Source of the DNA: Candidatus Heimdallarchaeota archaeon LC_2
GTDB taxonomy: Archaea > Asgardarchaeota > Heimdallarchaeia > Heimdallarchaeales > Kariarchaeaceae
DNA length: 16,858 bases
Assembly: GCA_001940725.1 (NCBI GenBank)
Contig: MDVR01000067.1
Span: 1-16,858, forward strand
Direction: 5' to 3'
Part shown: piece after piece, positions 7,226 to 14,561 of the stretch
How positions within the stretch are numbered: the stretch's first letter is position 1
Layout: each line of letters begins with the position of its first letter
Translations under genes and position numbers: made by a program
Notes under the pieces: generated by a model
Told to the model about the DNA's origin: nothing
What the model saw: the letters and a program-made list of their open reading frames with translations, nothing else
The model's database searches: none

Positions 7226-7666
7226 ATGAAGAGAAAAGAAAAATGGGATTTTATTAAACAAATGCAATATAATGGGTATTCAGATGAAGAAATAGCAAGA
7301 ATGCTTAAGTATAAAAATGTTCAATCACTATGGAATTGGATAAGCAGGAACAAAGACAAATATGAAAACGAAGAGAATCCAGGTCTGTTAGACAAACTTA
7401 TTGGGATTCTTTCTGGACAAGACAAAGAAGGTTATTTGTTTGGTCTGTTTATGGGATACCTTTTCCGTAACGCATTGGACAACGGACTAGAAGCCCTTAA
7501 TAAGGAGACAATAACATTATATGAAACCATTTGGTTCTCTTTTTTGACAAAAGGGGGTCTCAAACGTGGATTGTTACAAGGTTTAGCTATCAAAGATATC
7601 CCAGCCTTAGGAAATGATCTTCAATCTTTCTACGAGGGTCTTCTAAGATATTACAATAACCAATAG
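7226..7666 (+). CDS. Helix-turn-helix protein with a helical C-terminal domain
   Basis: Residues 6-40 (W-D-F-I-K-Q-M-Q-Y-N-G-Y-S-D-E-E-I-A-R-M-L and on through the S-L-W-N-W-I recognition helix) fit a helix-turn-helix of the type found in transposase N-termini and small regulators. Residues about 75-140 are hydrophobic and helical (Y-L-F-G-L-F-M-G-Y-L-F), more like a dimerisation or ligand domain than a membrane anchor because charged residues interrupt it. The ATG has no Shine-Dalgarno site, suggesting a leaderless transcript, although the TATA box is not clear in this AT-rich spacer. Divergence from the 87-residue gene makes it a candidate regulator of that gene and of itself. Family not recognised. 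Confidence 0.65.
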   Translation: MKRKEKWDFIKQMQYNGYSDEEIARMLKYKNVQSLWNWISRNKDKYENEENPGLLDKLIGILSGQDKEGYLFGLFMGYLFRNALDNGLEALNKETITLYETIWFSFLTKGGLKRGLLQGLAIKDIPALGNDLQSFYEGLLRYYNNQ

Positions 7667-7786
7667 TTATGGAGACCCACTGATAATTTTTATGATTTCA
7701 CTTCAGAGAAATTCTTCATTATCACATGAATTAATTTTAGTCATAATAGCCATCTATATAATCTCTTGGATCGTATTTTTCTACAT

Positions 7787-8005
7787 TTACTGAGATTTCT
7801 CTTTTTCGGTTTTTGCTGGTATATCAATAAAGTGTTGTAGTACTTCAAGAGCAAATCCTAATTTCTTGATTTTCTTAACCAATTGATCCTTTTTATTTAG
7901 AATATTTAATGAGGATTTTATGATTAAACGAGAATGGAATTGAACTTCAAATCTTTGTAGGTTTAAAATATGGAGAATTATTGAAACTAAAATGGGAATG
8001 AGTTC
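7787..8005 (-). pseudogene. Decayed gene, C-terminal fragment, possibly transposase
   Basis: Reading right to left there are 72 open codons with protein-like composition (I-L-H-I-L-N-L-Q-R-F-E-V and later K-K-D-Q-L-V-K-K-I-K-K-L-G-F-A-L-E-V-L). The frame is closed upstream by TAA at 8006-8008 and has no start codon. In another frame the protein-like signal continues leftwards to a TAA near 7741 (V-E-K-Y-D-P-R-D-Y-I-D-G-Y-Y-D), indicating a frameshift. The helical tail ending in K-K-L-G resembles the C-terminus of some IS4-type archaeal transposases, but that is only an impression. Its 5' part overlaps the direct repeat at 7912-8050. Confidence 0.4.
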
Positions 8006-8050
8006 TTATGAAAAAGTGGGAATAAAGATGATTTTTATTCGAATTAATAG
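7912..8050 (+). repeat. Left copy of a degenerate ~138-bp direct repeat
   Basis: The segment matches 14309-14446 in the same orientation. The best block is TGGGAATGAGTTC followed by YTATGAAAAAGTGGGAATA (7993-8024 against 14389-14420), with one mismatch in 32. Either side there is weaker but collinear similarity: TTTTATGATTAA at the left, and TTTTTAT with GAATTAAT at the right. In minus-strand translation both copies share F-H-S-x-L-I-I-K, so both are probably remnants of the same coding element. The two copies bracket the four-gene minus-strand block. Confidence 0.6.
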
Positions 8051-8127
8051 TTATAGAATTTGAACTTTTAGAGAATATTTTGCATACTCTGGCCCATATT
8101 TCAAGGAAATTTATTTTTAACTAACTT

Positions 8128-9249
8128 TCACATTAACATTATTGTATTATCTTTTATTGTATAGTTGAGTACTGATATATGTTTGCTAATTATATTTAAC
8201 AAAAACCTCTCTGGGAACTTTTCAATAGGTAAATACTTCCAAATTTGATTTACAATTGTTTTCAGCTTTGTCGTTTTTTGATTTGATCTTTCGATAAGTA
8301 GCAATTCAAGTAAGATCTTTACTAAATCCACTGATTCTCTAAGATAAAAAATATTTAGTTGTGGTGAAATTATAAAATTTGGGATATTATTTTCATTAAG
8401 AAAGTCAAACAATTTAAGAAAATTTTTTTCGGGCTTAGCCATTCGAACCACGATAAATAAATTTGTAGGAAATTTACTGTAAAATTTGTTTATACGTTTT
8501 AAGCTTGAATTATAAGTAAAAAATGGGTAATTCATGAGTGAAATGAGTAACACACACCACTTTTTATTAAACTTTGTAAAATTTATCTCCATATAATTAG
8601 AATATGGACCCCTTCCATTTCTAACAATTGATATCTTAATTTGATGTTTTAAAAATAGCATATCATTTGAATTCTTCAACGATTCTCGAATAGATTTCAA
8701 ATTCTCATACCCAAAATCTTTACTATTTGAATCTTCATTCAATAAATAATACACGGATTCAAAATAAGTTTCAATAATAACTTGTTCTAATTCGGATTGC
8801 GAATAAAGATTATTTGATGGTTTAATCTTATCAAATAATTTCTTGATAATCGTAAAATAATTACTAGTTTCAATCAAACTACGTAATGCATCATCCTGCG
8901 TACCATGAGAAAATACATTATGAGTATATTCATTTCTGATTTCATCATTGTATGTACGCAAAAATTGAATAAGTTTTTCAGGGAGATAGTCATCAAGTAT
9001 TGTAATCACTCCTCCCATTGTAGTTTTTATGTTATTGCCTTTTATTTTTTCTAATAATAGCTTAACTGCACCTTCTACAACAAGATTACAGTGAAGTATT
9101 GTTGAGTAAAAAAATCTCTTATCATTAAACCCTTGATAAAAACAATTTACTGATTGTGTAAAATGATAATCAATTAAGAAAAACCATTTAGAGGAATCGG
9201 ATAGTTCATGCACACTCTTAATAATTGCAATCTGATTTCTCCAATCCAT
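8128..9249 (-). CDS. HEPN-domain RNase-like protein, third gene of the ATPase-TIR operon
   Basis: The N-terminal 145 residues are all helical. The helix Y-S-T-I-L-H-C-N-L-V-V-E-G-A-V-K-L-L-L is followed by I-R-N-E-Y-T-H (Arg105, His110), the R-x4-H active site of HEPN ribonucleases, with Asn after the Arg as in many active members. HEPN domains act as metal-independent RNases in toxins, abortive infection and CRISPR effectors (family knowledge). Residues about 190-330 form an alpha/beta domain (K-W-C-V-L-L-I-S-L, then N-L-F-I-V-V-R-M-A-K-P) that I cannot assign; it may be regulatory. The gene follows the TIR gene by 39 bases on the same strand. The ATG at 9249 has no clear Shine-Dalgarno site. 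A role as an RNA-cutting effector is inferred from the motif. Confidence 0.75.
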   Translation of the reverse strand: MDWRNQIAIIKSVHELSDSSKWFFLIDYHFTQSVNCFYQGFNDKRFFYSTILHCNLVVEGAVKLLLEKIKGNNIKTTMGGVITILDDYLPEKLIQFLRTYNDEIRNEYTHNVFSHGTQDDALRSLIETSNYFTIIKKLFDKIKPSNNLYSQSELEQVIIETYFESVYYLLNEDSNSKDFGYENLKSIRESLKNSNDMLFLKHQIKISIVRNGRGPYSNYMEINFTKFNKKWCVLLISLMNYPFFTYNSSLKRINKFYSKFPTNLFIVVRMAKPEKNFLKLFDFLNENNIPNFIISPQLNIFYLRESVDLVKILLELLLIERSNQKTTKLKTIVNQIWKYLPIEKFPERFLLNIISKHISVLNYTIKDNTIMLM

Positions 9250-9288
9250 AAATTAATCTTGTTATATCCATTATCAAGTATTTGTTTC

Positions 9289-10155
9289 TCATTCATCAAA
9301 ATTCTCAGATATTGCTTTTAATTCATCGCGTATAATCTGATATAATTCATCTCTATCTCCTCGATCCTTGTAGTCCTTCGTGAGTGTTTTACCATCCCTA
9401 GGTTGAAAATGTGTGCTACTTAACCAGTCATGTTCCTTCCATGAGCAGGCAGAGAGAATAATTGGAAATATCACCATTCCATCTTCTTTTCTTTGTTTGA
9501 TGAATTTATTAACCTCTTTGTCCATGATGTATTTAGAATTTAGAAACGGCTCACTAATCAAAAGTAATGCAATATGAGACCTTTTGATGTTGGATTGTAT
9601 TTTTTTATCCCAGATATCCCCCGTAACAATTTTTTTATCAATCCAAAACTCAAAATTATGATAGATTTCTAAACCCTTTAAATATGAAATTAAAGAAGTC
9701 TTATCTTCTAAGTCTACAAAAACAACATCCTCTGAGTTATGACTATGACTTACAAATACAACAGTTTTATTCTCCATTTTTTTCTCAATATTTCGAATTC
9801 CTTCCCTAATATAGTATTTCCCCATTGTCAAGATTGGTAATTTTGATTTATCAACGGATATGCAGTAATAATCTTGTGAACCTCTTGTGAGTTTTTTATA
9901 GTCCAAAATTGGCTGTGAATTTAATTTTTCCAATGCACCGTCCACGACTACTTTATTTCGAAACCCTTTACTTATTCCTAATAGTTTAATCTTACTATCA
10001 TCTGTAACTTTTACTCCAAAAATTATGTAACCCCCTTTAGTATTTGAAAGTGCTGAAATGCATATTCCCAATTTTTCTGGTCCAGGAGGTATTGCAAAAT
10101 ATATAAGCGTCTCATTTTCGGGAACACCAATTAAATCAATTATTTCATTCCTCAA
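9289..10155 (-). CDS. AlbA/Schlafen-like domain fused to a TIR domain
   Basis: Residues about 5-120 match AlbA_2/Schlafen-type domains: I-S-A-L-S-N-T-K-G-G-Y-I-I-F-G-V (33-48), then K-L-L-G-I, and a final Y-Y-I-R-E-G. The usual E-x-x-x-E-F-K segment is replaced by N-E-T-L-I-Y-F, so nuclease activity of this part is doubtful. Residues 131-282 are a TIR domain: T-V-V-F-V-S-H-S-H at the first strand, the box-2-like F-W-I-D-K-K-I-V-T-G-D, and S207-K-Y-I-M-D-K-E214, where Glu214 is in the place of the NADase catalytic Glu. TIR domains of immune systems hydrolyse NAD+ or make signalling nucleotides from it. The start is TTG at 10155, three bases after the ATPase stop, with GAGGT seven bases before it inside the ATPase gene, so the two are translationally coupled. 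Confidence 0.85.
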   Translation of the reverse strand: MRNEIIDLIGVPENETLIYFAIPPGPEKLGICISALSNTKGGYIIFGVKVTDDSKIKLLGISKGFRNKVVVDGALEKLNSQPILDYKKLTRGSQDYYCISVDKSKLPILTMGKYYIREGIRNIEKKMENKTVVFVSHSHNSEDVVFVDLEDKTSLISYLKGLEIYHNFEFWIDKKIVTGDIWDKKIQSNIKRSHIALLLISEPFLNSKYIMDKEVNKFIKQRKEDGMVIFPIILSACSWKEHDWLSSTHFQPRDGKTLTKDYKDRGDRDELYQIIRDELKAISENFDE

Positions 10156-10158
10156 AAT

Positions 10159-12717
10159 TCAAACCTCAAATTTCGTAATTCCATTTCTTCTTAATATTTC
10201 ACCCAACGTCAGCCGTTCTGGATCTTCTTCTCCATTTTGAACCCATAGTTCCATGTTAGGTTGATCTAATGCAGCGAGTTCCTCTTCAAAATGAATTATC
10301 ACTTTTCCAAAGTCAGAAGGACGTGCAATTAAATGGATCTCTTCATCATGTTTTTTTATAATAGCAACAGTTTTCGCAATTATTTTTTTATCTTCAATAT
10401 CATAAACCTTATTCTGTTCTGATAAATAATTTAGTATTCTCTCCATAGCTCGATCTAATATCCGTTCAACAAAACTATAATCAAAATTTCCAGTTGAAAC
10501 ATGTACAAATTTATTTTTGATATATTCTAATCCTAAAACAGCGTCTAACTCCTCTTTGTTTGTAACTCCAAATCTGATTAAAATTTCATTTGTTATTTCT
10601 TCCTTTTGATCTTGGGTGAGAATTCCATTACTATTAATGAGTCCTTCTAACTCATAAATATTACTGACACCATATTTTTCATAGAGTTGCTGCAAATCCT
10701 CAACTTCATCAATTATATGAGGATTTGAACGAATCCTATCAAATAATTCGACTGTTTTTGGAGTTATACCCCTTTCATATAATTGTATAAGTAACTCCTT
10801 CTGATCTTCAGGCATACTACTCATAATCAAGCTGTTTTCTAATTTCTCTATTTTAGGTAAATAATTTCTTGCATTTTTCCTATTTTCCTTGATCCAATCA
10901 ATTATTAGCAATACAGCATCTTTAGTCATGTTCTCAAGGCTGTCAAATGGAAATAACCTCCTTATCTCATCAGTTACATCATCAATTGTTTTTACATTTA
11001 ATTTTAAAAGTGAGGTATCAAAATATTTGTGTACTAAAATTTCCTTCCAATCATTTCCCAAAGCTTCTGTAATATTAACTAGAGCTTCATCGTTGATTGT
11101 ATCATGAAATAAATCTGTTATTTTCTTTAAATCTCCAATTTGATTTGGTACCATCCTGTAATTATGTAGGTGTGAGATACTATCTTGTAAAATAAATTTT
11201 ACTGTCTTATTTAACCAAAGGATTGCTTCTTCTTTCTGCAATTCCAAAACATCTTGTACTTTATTAAGATCCTGTAATTCGTTAATTTGGCTACACAGTT
11301 CAGAATAGTTTAGTTTATCCCATTCGTCCCACATTATTTTATACCAATTTTCAATATGATCTCGCTTAATTAAATAATCACTGGATATTTGCTCATAGAT
11401 TTTCCATATTTCTTCTCTGAGTATTTTTGAAGGCAGGGAAGGAAAATAAAAATCTTCAAATTTCTTTTTTTCATTTGTGTTATCATTTGGTTCTATAATC
11501 TTAGAGTCTGAGATAATCCTTCTTAACTTTTCGAGTATATTCCCAGAAATCCATTTTCTGTCTAATTCATCAGTTTTAAATTTATCAGGATCGGTCTGGC
11601 AAATATAAAATAAATTATGAAACTTATTGCTTTCAAGTTTAAAAAACAGCTCTTCGATCAATTCGATAGCTGATAGAAGTATCTCTTTATTTTCTATTAT
11701 ATCTGGTCTATCTAAACTTCCTAAAAAAATTTCATTTCTACTTTCGTTTGGATTTAAATTTGGACTATTTAATAAAAGAGGAAAAGGGAATTTTTCAGTG
11801 CCAATGAGTGGATAATTAACAAATAATTTTGGTATTTTATTCAAATTTTTCAGATAATATTCTTGATTAATTTTTTCCATTTCACAGGCAATTGACAATT
11901 TATCATTTCCCAATTTGGCAATGAGAACTTTGGAATATTCATTATTTTTTTTCTTCTTAATAACATGAATAAAATCATCTTCTAGCTCTTCGGAGAGAGA
12001 AAATGTAGATGTTATTCCAGTAGTATTGTTTATGATTTTAATTTCTTTAAAATGGGGTACAAACGATAAAACATAAGGGATTAATTTTGTTAATTCTTCA
12101 ATTCCATCCTCACATGTCTGTTTTTCCAAAGGGGAAAAGAGGGGGTATGTAAATCTCGTATTTAATTGGGCTAAATGAATTTTTTTTTCATATTGCTTAA
12201 ATGATTTTTTGAGTAAGTTATGAGTATTCATTAATTTTTTAATTAATTCTTTCTTTGTGTTAGCGTCCCGATCAATAAGACATTTGAATGAATATGAGGC
12301 TTGATCTTTATTTAATGTATAGCCTTGCACTTTGATTTTTTTGGATAATAAATTAGTCGTTAGAAATCCTGTTCCAAATTTTCCTGTTTTTTTAATTTGG
12401 CTTTCTTGAGTTTCATCATTTTCATCATCCTTAGAAGAAGTTTGAAAAACAATACTATTTAGATCCTTTTTCGAAAAAATGTCTCCTGAATGTTTAAAAA
12501 TCAAAGTATCTTTATTCACTGTAAATTCAGCATTTATCTTTCGATTTGACGTAAGAGTATCTTTTGCATTTTGAAGTAACTCCCAAACCCATCTTGTACT
12601 ATTTTTAGTTCGTAAATTTTCTAAATTATTCAGATTTGTTAACATATGACTCGCCATACCGGAATATAACGTCTCTTGAACCCCTTTAGAAAATTCCTCA
12701 GCAAAACCCATTTTCAA
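10159..12717 (-). CDS. HSP90/sacsin-type GHKL ATPase, first gene of the ATPase-TIR-HEPN operon
   Basis: The N-terminal 200 residues carry the GHKL ATP-binding motifs in the sacsin arrangement: R-W-V-W-E-L-L-Q-N-A-K-D (Glu46, Asn50, Asp53), then F-K-H-S-G-D-I-F-S (74-82), and T-G-K-F-G-T-G-F-L-T-T (111-121). The remaining 650 residues are mostly helical and not recognisable. Such proteins are ATP-driven conformational switches; in prokaryotes they occur in defence loci, often fused or next to effectors (family knowledge). Here the partners are TIR and HEPN proteins, so it is the likely sensor or activator. The TTG at 12717 is preceded by GGAGG with five bases between; ATG 12711, two codons on, is the alternative, with 11 bases spacing. 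The stop lies three bases before the TIR start. Confidence 0.85.
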   Translation of the reverse strand: MKMGFAEEFSKGVQETLYSGMASHMLTNLNNLENLRTKNSTRWVWELLQNAKDTLTSNRKINAEFTVNKDTLIFKHSGDIFSKKDLNSIVFQTSSKDDENDETQESQIKKTGKFGTGFLTTNLLSKKIKVQGYTLNKDQASYSFKCLIDRDANTKKELIKKLMNTHNLLKKSFKQYEKKIHLAQLNTRFTYPLFSPLEKQTCEDGIEELTKLIPYVLSFVPHFKEIKIINNTTGITSTFSLSEELEDDFIHVIKKKKNNEYSKVLIAKLGNDKLSIACEMEKINQEYYLKNLNKIPKLFVNYPLIGTEKFPFPLLLNSPNLNPNESRNEIFLGSLDRPDIIENKEILLSAIELIEELFFKLESNKFHNLFYICQTDPDKFKTDELDRKWISGNILEKLRRIISDSKIIEPNDNTNEKKKFEDFYFPSLPSKILREEIWKIYEQISSDYLIKRDHIENWYKIMWDEWDKLNYSELCSQINELQDLNKVQDVLELQKEEAILWLNKTVKFILQDSISHLHNYRMVPNQIGDLKKITDLFHDTINDEALVNITEALGNDWKEILVHKYFDTSLLKLNVKTIDDVTDEIRRLFPFDSLENMTKDAVLLIIDWIKENRKNARNYLPKIEKLENSLIMSSMPEDQKELLIQLYERGITPKTVELFDRIRSNPHIIDEVEDLQQLYEKYGVSNIYELEGLINSNGILTQDQKEEITNEILIRFGVTNKEELDAVLGLEYIKNKFVHVSTGNFDYSFVERILDRAMERILNYLSEQNKVYDIEDKKIIAKTVAIIKKHDEEIHLIARPSDFGKVIIHFEEELAALDQPNMELWVQNGEEDPERLTLGEILRRNGITKFEV

Positions 12718-12722
12718 TCACT

Positions 12723-12730
12723 CCTCCTTA
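12723..12730 (-). promoter_or_regulatory. Strong Shine-Dalgarno site of the ATPase gene
   Basis: TAAGGAGG on the minus strand precedes TTG 12717 by five bases and ATG 12711 by eleven. It shows a leadered mRNA and favours the TTG as start. A transcription start must lie upstream, but no clear TATA box is seen in the AT-rich spacer up to 13009. Confidence 0.55.
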
Positions 12731-12832
12731 AATAATAAGTAATAAAACTCGAAACTAAAGGCTTGTTGATTGCAACTGTAATGAAACCGAAAATCATTAA
12801 GAAACAAATGCAATAATAGTGTGTCTTTTATA

Positions 12833-12849
12833 AAAAATAGTTTATTTTT
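12833..12849. other. AT hairpin in the spacer between the HEPN gene and the ATPase operon
   Basis: AAAAATA, GTT, TATTTTT is a perfect 7-bp inverted repeat. The 292-base spacer 12718-13009 holds no gene. The hairpin could end transcription from the HEPN gene upstream (minus strand), which would make that gene a separate unit, but an all-AT stem may be chance. Confidence 0.25.
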
Positions 12850-13009
12850 GTAGTGTCATGTAAATTCACTTATGTTGAAATGATTAATTCTTAACATAAT
12901 ATCTTCCAGTGTGTGTATGCGATTATTTCATAAAAACTCTAAAATTGATCCAGAGAAGTTTTATATTTAACATTTAAACAGGTTCTTGCGAATGATTTAA
13001 TATAATTTT

Positions 13010-14035
13010 TCAATCAAATTTAAAAAACTCTAAATCTATATTATTCAACCTAGCAATATTATCTATTGCTTTTTCATATTTCTTCAAGTACCTCTGGATA
13101 TAATGGTTTTGAGTTCCCAAAATAATTGTCGTAATTTCAGTTGCAATTTCGTTTGTTATAGATATTTCTTTTGAATTGATATATTCTATTTTATTTTTTA
13201 GTAATTTATGATGATCATTTTCCATATCTTCCAGGAAATATTGAACATATCCATTTTGCCAATTTTTTGTATCCCATTTTTTAATAATATCTGAAGTCAT
13301 TTCTCCAATAAATTGAAAGTGTTCAAGATATTTATTTTCCAAGTAAGCTATATAATATTCTCGGACACTCGTTGAAGATATCAACCATCCACGTAATACA
13401 TGGGGAAAATCAATAAGGGAACTGATTTCATATTCAAATCGTTCTAATTTAATTTCTTTTATACCTCTGTGGATAATTTTATGTCTTTTTTCAATACAAG
13501 ACTCAATGTCTTGTATAAAAGTTGCCCAATCCTCTGATTTCAGCTTACTACTCTTTAAGAAATATTTTTTTAGCTCTGATAAAAATGAATGGTTCAGGCT
13601 TAATAAAGATCCAAATACTTTTTGTATACTATCTAAATTCTGAAAGTTTAAGAATTCTGCAAGAACAATTCCAATTGTTAAATTCGAACTTTCATAAAGA
13701 TATAAATCTTTTAATTGAAGAGAAACATTTGACTTTAGATTCTTGTAAGGAAACTGAAAATCATCAATAATACGTATAAATAGTTCTCTAAGTCTTATTT
13801 CAAAATAAGAAACCGCATTAACATATGCCATCCTCATAAAATGAGTTTTAACAAAAAGAGGTAGAGCATCCACATTTTTAATTAATAGGTCATCTTTAAT
13901 TTCTAATAAATCATAAATATCTTCTACATATGAGGTGTGATCATTTTGACTAAGGTTTTCAAAGATATGCTCGAATTTTCGTCTCATAATTAGTATTAAC
14001 TCAGAAATTGCAAAAACTTTATTGAATTTTTTCAA
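13010..14035 (-). CDS. HEPN-domain protein of the RiboL-PSP-HEPN type
   Basis: The decisive motif is E-K-R-H-K-I-I-H-R-G (Arg184, His189), an R-x4-H HEPN site in the form RHxxxHR typical of RiboL-PSP-HEPN and similar families. The upstream helices A-Y-V-N-A-V-S-Y-F-E-I-R-L-R-E-L-F (70-86) also fit: these families have a conserved S-x-F-E-x-x-L-R helix. Other defence proteins with this domain act as RNases or RNA-end sensors. The C-terminal 140 residues are helical without known motifs. The TTG at 14035 is the longest start, but ATG 13987 (residue 17) is equally possible; neither has a Shine-Dalgarno site. It lies 292 bases upstream of the ATPase operon on the same strand and inside the same repeat-bounded block, so it may be a fourth component or an independent toxin. 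Confidence 0.75.
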   Translation of the reverse strand: MKKFNKVFAISELILIMRRKFEHIFENLSQNDHTSYVEDIYDLLEIKDDLLIKNVDALPLFVKTHFMRMAYVNAVSYFEIRLRELFIRIIDDFQFPYKNLKSNVSLQLKDLYLYESSNLTIGIVLAEFLNFQNLDSIQKVFGSLLSLNHSFLSELKKYFLKSSKLKSEDWATFIQDIESCIEKRHKIIHRGIKEIKLERFEYEISSLIDFPHVLRGWLISSTSVREYYIAYLENKYLEHFQFIGEMTSDIIKKWDTKNWQNGYVQYFLEDMENDHHKLLKNKIEYINSKEISITNEIATEITTIILGTQNHYIQRYLKKYEKAIDNIARLNNIDLEFFKFD

Positions 14036-14222
14036 ATTTTTGTAAATTTAGCTTAACATAATAAACATAAAATTCGTATAAAAGTAATTCGGATTGCTAA
14101 GAATTCTACATTTTAATCAAACCTTCAACATAATATTAATCTCAATTCTTCACCATTTCGCCTAAAATTTGTTCAGTATCGAATCCAAATCGGAGTTGAA
14201 ATGAACATGGTCGATAGGGATA

Positions 14223-14233
14223 CCCCCCCCCCC
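14223..14233 (+). repeat. Run of eleven C residues
   Basis: An 11-base C tract in an AT-rich spacer, followed by TAAGGG. It is not within a credible gene; the minus-strand frame through it is the remnant described for the right repeat copy. Length variation by slippage or a sequencing error is likely here. Confidence 0.8.
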
Positions 14234-14308
14234 TAAGGGTCCAAATTTTGCATTTACAGTAGATTAATAGAGGGTTTCCCACGATAAAAAATTGTACTGT
14301 AGTTTGTG

Positions 14309-14446
14309 AGTCTTTTATGATTAAGTTGGAATGAAAAGAAGACGAAATTTTATGACAGTCCAAAATTCTGCATTTGATTTCACAAGTTTGGGAATGAGTT
14401 CCTATGAAAAAGTGGGAATAGTATCAGTTTTTATATGAATTAATGA
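14309..14446 (+). repeat. Right copy of the ~138-bp direct repeat
   Basis: This is the partner of 7912-8050, 6397 bases away. On the minus strand it reads S-H-F-F-I-G-T-H-S-Q and, further on, F-H-S-N-L-I-I-K, matching the F-H-S-R-L-I-I-K of the left copy. The open frame continues to about 14142 through the C tract but lacks convincing protein character there. The short motif GTCCAAA with TGCATTT occurs twice nearby (14239 and 14358), hinting at a further small duplication. Confidence 0.6.
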
Positions 14447-14561
14447 GATTAAAATTCCAAAATTATTCAGTATAATATCTCTCTAAATCATGAAAATTAA
14501 TACGATAAGCAATAAGAAGATTTGGAAAGATTGAAAGTCTAAAAACTGTAGCTTAATTACA

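Noticed and set aside
7680..8120. tRNA or other structured RNA in the spacer
   Set aside because: No T-arm or acceptor pairing; the stretch is explained by the decayed gene and the direct repeat.
10058..11815. Plus-strand frames opposite the TIR and ATPase genes (10058-10240, 10889-11107, 11627-11815)
   Set aside because: Opposite strand carries intact domain motifs; these frames have no motif, promoter or ribosome site of their own.
13522..13770. Plus-strand frame of 82 codons inside the HEPN gene
   Set aside because: Shadow of the minus-strand gene with the RHKIIHR motif.
14142..14363. Minus-strand frame of 73 codons as a real gene
   Set aside because: It runs through the C11 tract, and only its first part resembles the left repeat copy; best seen as a remnant of the repeated element.
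14466..14480. Bacterial -10 box TATAAT before the DUF4238-like gene
   Set aside because: No -35 element at the right distance, and such strings are frequent by chance in this AT-rich DNA.
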